Source of the DNA: Pholiota molesta
Taxonomy: Eukaryota; Basidiomycota; Agaricomycetes; Agaricales; Strophariaceae
Reading direction: 5' to 3'
Length of the DNA: 64,000 nucleotides
NCBI GenBank assembly: GCA_014925825.1
Contig: JACGCK010000003.1
Location: 62,001-126,000, forward strand
Below the pieces are notes generated by a model, which saw only the letters and a program-made list of their open reading frames with translations, ran no database searches and had not been told where the DNA came from. The position numbers and the translations under genes are program-made. Below, piece by piece: positions 57,686 through 64,000 of this stretch. How positions within the stretch are numbered: the first letter of the stretch is position 1; the number at the start of each line of letters is the position of its first letter.

Positions 57686-59166
57686 TGTGCACATAGGAGG
57701 ACGGGGATTTTGGCATTTTACATTTAGTGTTATGGGCGCTGCCCATATGCAGATGAGCATGGGATCTTGAGAGGCGGTGTTGCCGTGTATTCGTATGTTC
57801 CTGGCAATTGTACTTAAATTTAGTGTGCTGTATATATGTACATGTAGAATTTTTTGACTTTTTGCTGCACAGAACAATCTTGACGCGACTTTGAAAGAAT
57901 GCATATACTGCTATGGCTGTCATTTGATTCGCTTCGAAATTATTTGCATTACATGGCAAGGAGCAAATTTCGCACATATGAGAGAAGAGTCGTGAACTTT
58001 GATTTCAACATTTACATTCTACTAGTAATATGTATTTCTACAATAAGAGCCAACAGGCGTACCCTTCGATGGAAGGGCAGCACACCGTGCATGGCAATGC
58101 CAAAAGGTATGTATGTACATGTCCGTGTGTATGCAAGAAGAGAAAGAGGCAATGCAATGCAAGGGATGTACAGATGGAAGCACAATGAAATGCAGAAGCA
58201 GAAAGGATGATGTCCATGAGAGCAATGCAAGTGGTGTGGAGGAAGGAAAAGATATGCGTATGGTTCGTGATAAATGAAGATGCGATGTATATAATGCAAT
58301 GCTGAGGACGGCCATGCTACGTGGAAGGGGAAAAAGAAAACGCCCGGGAAAGGAAAAAAAGAATGCGGTTCGTGTATGGTATATCGTGTCAGAACAATCT
58401 ATCTATCTATGTAATAAGAAAAATTTGGAAAGAAGATGGATGCCAAATATATGAATTGAATACCATGTAACGAATCGCGTCCATTCGGCAGTCGTCCCGA
58501 CGTCAGATGGAGACGTTCCGAATAGCGCATTACCCAATAAACAAAATACCAAAATACCCTGAAGGAGGTCTTGATACAGGAACGGTGCGAGCGACAAGGC
58601 AATAAGGGCCGCTCGTGGACCTGCGATTTTGTTTCATCCGCCACGACATGCAGGACCCGCAAGAGGCTCCATGAGCACCGGTTGTGGCGTCAAGGTCCTG
58701 GAGCATCCTGCGCCTGCAGCTGGGGCGATGTGTTGGAGACAGGTTGGAGAGCGTGCATCCGACAACGTGGGCAGTAGGGTTGCCACAAGTGCCATGACGA
58801 AGTGGGCTTGGGGTTTCGCCGCACTTTACGTACACGTGGTGGTGGTGTGCCCTTTGGCGTCCGATATCGTCGTTGGAGCAAATATGATTATGGGCGAGAC
58901 TAATTTCTGATTTAGAGAGTGTAGGGGGTGCGTAGGTGGATCGATGAATGGGACATCGGCGGTCGGTGTGATATGATATGAATACAGTGCGAGAAGCGCG
59001 GAGACCAGGCAAATGAGAGACGGTGCGCGATGCCGATAAGATACAGCTCAGAAATACTAGAAGAAGAAAAAAGGCAAAAGTCAGATCTGGTATGGTTGGA
59101 AGGTTGGAAGCAATCATGTAGATGTGCCAGTACTAGGTACCAGCAACACCCAGGGAAGACGCCTAT
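57686..59166. other. Intergenic region (1.5 kb)
   Basis: 3' flank of the EED-like gene, AT-rich near 57,800-58,300. Further 3' exons of the minus-strand proline-rich gene may reach into 58,900-59,080 but are not certain. No RNA gene or repeat recognised. Confidence 0.35.
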
Positions 59167-59898
59167 TCAACGAGAAATGGTGCTCACCCTTAGAGGAGCC
59201 ATCTGCATCGGACGATGTCCAGACTGCGGCGGCATGACAAAGTATCCAGGGTTCATCTGCGGCGGATACGCCCCGCCCGGAGCAGGCCCATACTGGTACG
59301 CAGGCGACACAGGCGGCGGCGACGCGACGTAATACCCGCGCGAGCGCGACGTCGTCGACGAGTGCGAATGCGAGTGCGAATGCGCGTGCGAGCTGCGGTG
59401 CCGGCGGTGCGGCGACGGCGGCTTGTACAGGTACTGCAGCATGTGCGGGGACGGTGCGCCCATCTGCGCCGCGTACGCGGGGTGCGGCGGCGGCGCGTAC
59501 CCCATGCCCATCCCGGGGCTGACGAGCGGCGTCGGGCCCGGGCCCGCGCCGTACTCGTCCGACGACACGGACTCCGGGCTTGGGGGCGGCATGTACATCG
59601 GGCGCTGGGGCGCCTGCAGCGGGGGGCGCGCGCCGTAGTACGCCGCGCCGCCCATCTGTGGCGCTGGGTATTGCGGGTGCAGCCCGGGGAGGGGCAGCGG
59701 CGGGGGCAGGGGTGCCTTGCGCAGGCGCTGCTGCTGCTGGCCGGACGACGGGTGCGGGGGCGACGCGGGGGGACTGGGCCCGACGGCGTTCTCGAAGGCG
59801 GGCCTGTGGTGCTCCGTGTTGTCGACCCAGTTGGCGATGCGAGTCTGGGTGGCGAGGTAGCGGTCGTACGCCTCTGGGGAGTAGTCGTATTCCGTCAT
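59167..59898 (-). CDS. Proline-rich protein with conserved N-terminus (unknown)
   Basis: Start MTEYDYSPEAYDRYLATQTR at 59898, then IANWVDNTEHHRPAFENA. The rest is Pro/Tyr/Ser/His-rich with SPHRRHRSSHAHSHSHSHSS and SRGYYVASPPPVSPAYQYGP. The N-terminal 30 residues look like a conserved Agaricomycete block; the body is disordered. A splice donor (AAG/GTGAGC) occurs near 59,185, so the last residues given by the open frame may be intron and one more exon may lie near 59,040-59,060. Function unknown. Confidence 0.6.
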   Translation of the reverse strand: MTEYDYSPEAYDRYLATQTRIANWVDNTEHHRPAFENAVGPSPPASPPHPSSGQQQQRLRKAPLPPPLPLPGLHPQYPAPQMGGAAYYGARPPLQAPQRPMYMPPPSPESVSSDEYGAGPGPTPLVSPGMGMGYAPPPHPAYAAQMGAPSPHMLQYLYKPPSPHRRHRSSHAHSHSHSHSSTTSRSRGYYVASPPPVSPAYQYGPAPGGAYPPQMNPGYFVMPPQSGHRPMQMAPLRVSTISR

Positions 59899-60674
59899 AT
59901 CGAATCGAATCGGTCGACGATACCGATGGGCTGCGCGAGAGAGGAGGAGAGGGAGGGCGGAGAGAGGACAGAGGAGAATTGGGGAAAGCGCGGGGGCTGG
60001 GGAATCGCCGAACAAGGACCTGTGGGGCCTTTTATACTATTATAGCGAGTCGGGTTCGGTCGCCTGGCGACCGGAGCGGAGAGAGGCTCTGTTTACGGAA
60101 CAAGGCAGTTGAACGCATCGTAAGTCCAGGAATCAGCGTCATATCAACGGGGCAGTGCTGGGTGCACCGGATCTAGCCCACAGAGGCGACGCACGACCTC
60201 GCATGACTATCAGCACATCCCTGCACAACACCCAACACAACACCCTCAGATCATCCACAGTGCACCCAGCAACGCACATCTTCCGAGTCATCGCAACTAC
60301 CACGTTATCAATGCTTTTGTTCACTTTTTGTTAGATGCATTCCAATCAATCCGATTCTTGAATTAAGAAAAAAGCCACGACTATCGACTGGCGATCGACG
60401 CCTCGTATGTAAGTAGATACAACAAAATACACTAATGAAAAGGGACCAGCGTCATCCAGCCACGCGCAGCAACATATCTAAGCAAGTATAAAAAAACACG
60501 CTCCTTCCATTGCATCAAAACGACAACAATAACTCATTTACCCTGGAACCAGTGCTATAACAAAAAAAAATTGACGACAGCGTGGGTCAGCATATCAATT
60601 ATCCTTGGAGAAGGCACCGTCATGCGCAGCTGGCAATGACCCGGACTCACCAATACAGAGTGCCCGTAGCTGCT
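59899..60674. other. Intergenic region between proline-rich gene and repeat-peptide gene
   Basis: Promoter of the proline-rich gene and 3' flank of the repeat-peptide gene, both minus strand. No other feature identified. Confidence 0.35.
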
Positions 60675-61367
60675 TTAGTACGGCACAATCGTTCCCTGAG
60701 GGGATTTGACCGGGTCTTCCGCGGGGATCTGGCGGCGGGCGTAGGGTACAATCTGGCCATTGGGCGCCTTGACGGCGTCTTCCGCGGGGATCTGGCGCTT
60801 GCTGTAGGGCTCGATGGTGCCGTTGGGGGCCTTCACTGCCTCCTCCGCTGGGATTTGGCGACGAGAGTAGGGCACGATCGTTCCCTGGGGCGACTTGACG
60901 GGGTCCTCGGCGGGGATCTGGCGCTTGGCGTAGGGCACAATCGTTCCTTGAGGAGACTTAACGGGGTCTTCCGCAGGGATTTGACGCTTGCTGTAGGGAA
61001 CGATTTTCCCATCGGGCGCCTTGACGGCCTCTTCCGCGGGGATCTGGCGCTTGCTGTAGGGGACGATCTGGCCATTGGGCGCCTTGACGGCCACCTCCGC
61101 CGGAATCTGACGACGGCTGTAGGGCACAATCGTTCCCTGCGGAGACTTGACGGGGTCCTCGGCGGGGATTTGGCGACGCGCGTAGGGCACGATTTGGCCG
61201 TTGGGCGCCTTGACGGCGTCCTCCTCAGGAATCTGCCTCTTGGCGTAGGGAACGATCTGGCCGTTGGGGCTTTTGACGGGGTCTTCGGCGGGGATCTGGC
61301 GACGAGAGTAGGGCACGATCGTTCCCTGGGGCGACTTTACTGGGTCCTCGGCGGGGATTTGGCGCTT
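60675..61367 (-). repeat. Eleven 63-base coding tandem repeats
   Basis: In-frame 63-base units inside exon 2. Two peptide classes alternate irregularly: class A (AEDPVKSPQGTIVPY; repeats 1, 4, 7, 8, 11) and class B (AExAVKAPNGQIVPY-like; repeats 3, 5, 6, 9, 10); repeat 2 is a hybrid. The mixed order suggests past unequal exchange. Confidence 0.9.
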
Positions 61368-61631
61368 GGAATAGACGGGGATGGTCTCCAGAGGGTCAAG
61401 GGAGCGCGCGGCGAGGTCTGCGTCGCGCATGGCAACCTAGCAGAAGGGAGGAATCATAACGTGTCAGATGCATGACGGGAACAATGTTGGATAGATGAGC
61501 GCGAAAGATGGATAGATGGCGCGAAAAAAAAGATGGCAACGTACCCTCATAGGCATGGGGATGGTGGCGGCGAGCGCCTGGCCGGCGAAGACCAGCGTCA
61601 GAAGAGCGACAAATGCGGTGCGGGAAAACAT
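60675..61631 (-). CDS. Secreted repeat-peptide precursor with Kex2-type sites (KEP-like)
   Basis: Exon 1 (61545-61631) encodes a signal peptide, MFSRTAFVALLTLVFAGQAL then AATIPMPMR. A 108-base intron (61437-61544) follows. Exon 2 (60675-61436) gives VAMRDADLAARSLDPLETIP and VYSKR, then eleven repeats of 21 residues, each QIPxE-(D/E/V)-(P/A)-VK-(S/A)-P-(Q/N/D)-G-x-I-(V/E)-PY-(S/A) followed by KR or RR. The last repeat ends at PY without the dibasic site. Total 282 residues. The arrangement (signal peptide, short pro-region, identical-length repeats punctuated by Lys-Arg/Arg-Arg) is that of fungal Kex2-processed repeat proteins, which release many copies of one peptide. Repeats differ by many synonymous codons, so the peptide is under selection. 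Released peptides would be about 19 residues with an N-terminal Gln. The function is unknown. Confidence 0.88.
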
Positions 61632-62130
61632 GGTTGGAAGTGAAATGGTAAAAAGTCGAGTTGTGTAGGCTGGCGACGGAAATAAAAGAGTATTGAAGGG
61701 GTGTTGTTGTAGAACTTGCAAAAAGAGGCTCCAAGTCGGATAGGGCACGCCGGGCGCCGAGCTCGTAGAACGAAAAACTAGAAATAAAAGGGGTCAGCGG
61801 GGTCAGCGACACAGAGGGGACGTGCTCACAGGAAGGAAAGGAAGAAGGGGGAAGAAGGGAACAGGTGGCGGAATGGCAGAGGGTGTATTTATTCAACGGT
61901 CATTGGAGACGACTGATAGATGATGGTCGCGACCCGTGCTAAGAAAAGAATGGAACACCATATTTTTAGCCACACACGTGATGTCAACATTTTTGGCCGT
62001 CGGCCTGATCCCAGCTTGCACCAGTGCACAACGACTCAATCATCCTGCAGCATTCTGCCAGGCAGTGTCTGTTCTCTCTCTAAGTATTGGTGGACTGTCG
62101 GCGTTGGTTCTCTGATACCCTACCAACAAG
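61632..62130. promoter_or_regulatory. Divergent promoter region between repeat-peptide gene and ESF1
   Basis: About 500 bases between divergent starts. No specific binding site recognised. Confidence 0.35.
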
Positions 62131-64000
62131 ATGTCGGACCCCCGTTTCGCCAGACTCAAGTCTGACCCCCGTTTCCGCCGCCCCAAAACAAAAACGAACA
62201 AGGTCGTCATCGACGAGCGCTTCAAGAGCGTCCTCGCACAGGACAAAAAGCAAAATGGTGTGCCGTCCGGCTTTACGCCCATCTCTTTGCCTTCATCTAC
62301 TAATACCTTTTGATCCCTAATTTTAGCAGGCCGCAAAGTCGACAAATACGGCCGCCCCGTTTCGAAGACACAGGCGCAGGACAATCTGCGCCGGTACTAC
62401 CGTCTAGAGGGCGATGACGCCGATGAAGGCGGCCCCAGAATTCCGGATCTCGCGCGCGGAGAGGTCATGCTCGAGTCCTCCGACGAAGAGGAGGACGACG
62501 ATGCGAAAGGGAACGACGACTCGGACTCGGACGACGGCGGCTTCGTCACCCTCGGGCGGGACTCCTCGCGCCCCATCGCCGTGCACGACGAGGACGGAGA
62601 GGCGGAGATCGACCTCGACGAAGACACCTTCGCCGACCTCGACGCACAGGCCGCGGCTTACGCCCACACCCACGACGACGATGAGGAGGCGGAGGGCGGC
62701 ACGCCCGCGGTCGCGCGCACCGCCCGGCTCGCGATCGTCAACCTCGACTGGGACCACGTCCGCGCGCACCACCTGTACAAGATCTGCGCGTCGCTCGTGT
62801 CGCCCACCGCGCCCGTCGTGCGCGCGTCCGCGACGTCCTCGTCGTCCACCGCCGCCATCGACGCCGCGGACCGGCTGCGGGGCAAGGTCAGCGCTGCGAA
62901 GGGCCGTGGCGGGAAGGGCGCGGGCGCGACGACTGTCGTGCGCGGGCAGGTGCTGAGCGTGAGGGTGTATCCGAGCGACTTTGGGAAGGCGCGGATGGAG
63001 CGCGAGGAGAAGGAGGGCCCGCCGGCGGAGATTTTCAAGAAGAAGGACGTGGAGAACCCGGAGGAGGTGGATGAGAAGAATGTGTACGAGGTGGGCGGAG
63101 AGGACGAGTACGATGAAGATGCGTTAAGGAAGTATCAGTTGGAGCGGCTGAGGTAGGTGTTTTTTGCTCTTTCTTTGTGAGAGGTTGTGCTGATTTCGGG
63201 GATAGATATTATTATGCGATCGTCACATGCGATACGGTCGACGCTGCGTCGCATATCTACAATGAGCTAGAAGGTACTGAGCTCGAGCGCTCTGCGAATG
63301 TGTTTGATATGAGCTTCGTTCCTGAAGACATGACTTTCGAAACCGAGCCTCGGTACGCCATCGGAACATCTTATGTGATCGCATGCATCTAATTATCCTA
63401 TGTAGAGACGAAGCCACAGACGAAGCTAACACCGAATACAAAGCAGTGGAATTCGTCACAGACGTACGTCCTCCCACCACATCCACCCCAAAACCAACTA
63501 ATCAACAACCCTTGAATCCAGGCCCTCCGCCACTCCAAGGTCAAACTCACATGGGACGAGGACGACCCGGAGCGCAACCACATCACCCGGCGCGCACTCA
63601 CAAAAAAGGAGATCGAAGAAAGCGACTTCCGCGCGTACATCGCCAACACATCCTCCGAGTCCGAATCCGACGCCGAGACCGCCCCGCCTCCAACAAGAAA
63701 TCCAAGAAGGACAAGAAAAAAGCCGCGCGCGATAAGATGCGCGCGCTCCTCCTCGAGGGGAACGACGACGCGATGCCGGAGGGCTGGGGCGGCGATGACG
63801 CGCAGGACGGGGGCGATGATGGGGATGATGTGGATATGGAGATCACGTTCACGCCCGGGCTGAGCGCGGCGAAGGAGGGCGAAGAGACGACGCTGGAGCG
63901 GTACCAGCGCAAGATGCGCGAGAAGCGGAAGATGCGCAAGGAGCAGGTGAAGGAGCAGGGCGAGGAGAAGGAGGAGGGCGGGAAGAAGGGGGCGGAGAAG
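62131..64000 (+). CDS. ESF1: Pre-rRNA processing protein Esf1, 5' part (runs off window)
   Basis: Nucleolar protein required for 18S rRNA maturation. Exon 1 from 62131: MSDPRFARLKSDPRFRRPKT, NKVVIDERFKSVLAQDKKQN. Intron to about 62,330, then RKVDKYGRPVSKTQAQDNLR and RYYRLEGDDADEGG. An acidic segment follows, then the Esf1 RRM-like region: RLAIVNLDWDHVRAHHLYKI, SVRVYPSDFGKARMEREEKE, GPPAEIF, YYYAIVTCDTVDAASHIYNE, LEGTELERSANVFDMSFVPE and WDEDDPERNHITRRALTKKE. The frame slips by one base near 63,680; after it comes SNKKSKKDKKKAARDKMRAL with GLSAAKEGEETTLERYQRKM near the edge. The last domain lies beyond the window. Strong GC at third positions. Confidence 0.93.

Noticed and set aside
60582..61475. 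Plus-strand 297-codon open frame over the repeat gene (GDLALAVG-type repeats)
   Set aside because: It is the antisense shadow of the minus-strand repeats; the minus frame has a signal peptide, correct splicing and dibasic sites.
60675..61631. Dikaritin/ustiloxin-type RiPP cluster
   Set aside because: The precursor layout is similar, but repeats lack a YAIG-type core and no UstY-like oxidase, tyrosinase or peptidase gene is nearby.
1..64000. CRISPR array, bacterial operon or prophage content
   Set aside because: No spaced short repeats of that kind, and genes are intron-bearing eukaryotic genes.

Overview
The window is nuclear DNA of a filamentous fungus, almost certainly a mushroom-forming basidiomycete (Agaricomycetes). 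The evidence is dense genes on both strands, many 45-110 base GT-AG introns, Agaricomycete-style protein sequences (a NoxA-type NADPH oxidase, Pal1, a delta-8 sphingolipid desaturase, a Bck1-like MAP3K) and short divergent promoters. No bacterial-type operons, CRISPR arrays, rRNA or tRNA genes were seen.

Layout. 1-1.6 kb: 5' part of a Nup155/Nup170 nucleoporin (minus). 2.1-3.2 kb: an RNase III-domain locus. 4.8-7.3 kb: a MAP3K kinase gene followed by a piece that normally lies N-terminal to the kinase. 7.9-10.1 kb: noxA. 10.4-11.3 kb: MAD2, divergent from TAF5 (11.4-14.2 kb). 14.8-15.7 kb: a conserved unknown. 16-21 kb: two tandem single-pass membrane proteins with the same PPxY-containing tail. 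21.2-23.3 kb: an unrecognised locus. 23.7-25.6 kb: a MetE/UROD-like enzyme. 26.6-27.5 kb: eL13. 29.3-31.2 kb: sphingolipid desaturase. 31.3-32.7 kb: Pal1. 35.2-38.5 kb: HIS7 and a phosphoglycerate dehydrogenase sharing a 121-base promoter with a Gcn4-type site. 39.1-40.6 kb: RAD51.

40,753-48,888 holds three head-to-tail copies of a 2.71 kb non-coding unit. The whole array is flanked by one short direct repeat of the target and lies about 130 bases from the RAD51 start codon. It is the best candidate here for an undescribed element. After it come mitochondrial uL4m (49.3-50.3 kb), divergent from cytosolic uS9 (50.6-51.2 kb), a BRCT/Rap1-Myb-like protein (51.6-54.3 kb), a complex I subunit (54.6-55.2 kb), an EED-like WD40 protein (55.3-57.7 kb), a proline-rich protein (59.2-59.9 kb), a secreted repeat protein with eleven 21-residue repeats separated by dibasic KR/RR sites (60.7-61.6 kb), and the 5' part of ESF1 (62.1 kb to the edge).

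Most genes are housekeeping and not functionally clustered. The linked pairs are HIS7/SER (general amino-acid control) and uL4m/uS9 (ribosomes). The second strongest novelty is the repeat protein, which looks like a Kex2-processed multi-peptide precursor.

Data-quality warning: many conserved genes, even eL13, TAF5, noxA and MAD2, contain single-base frame breaks, several at short homopolymers. The three array copies also differ, as far as I could see, only in homopolymer lengths. This pattern fits residual indel errors in a long-read assembly better than mass pseudogenisation. Exon boundaries given in the text come from reading splice signals by eye.
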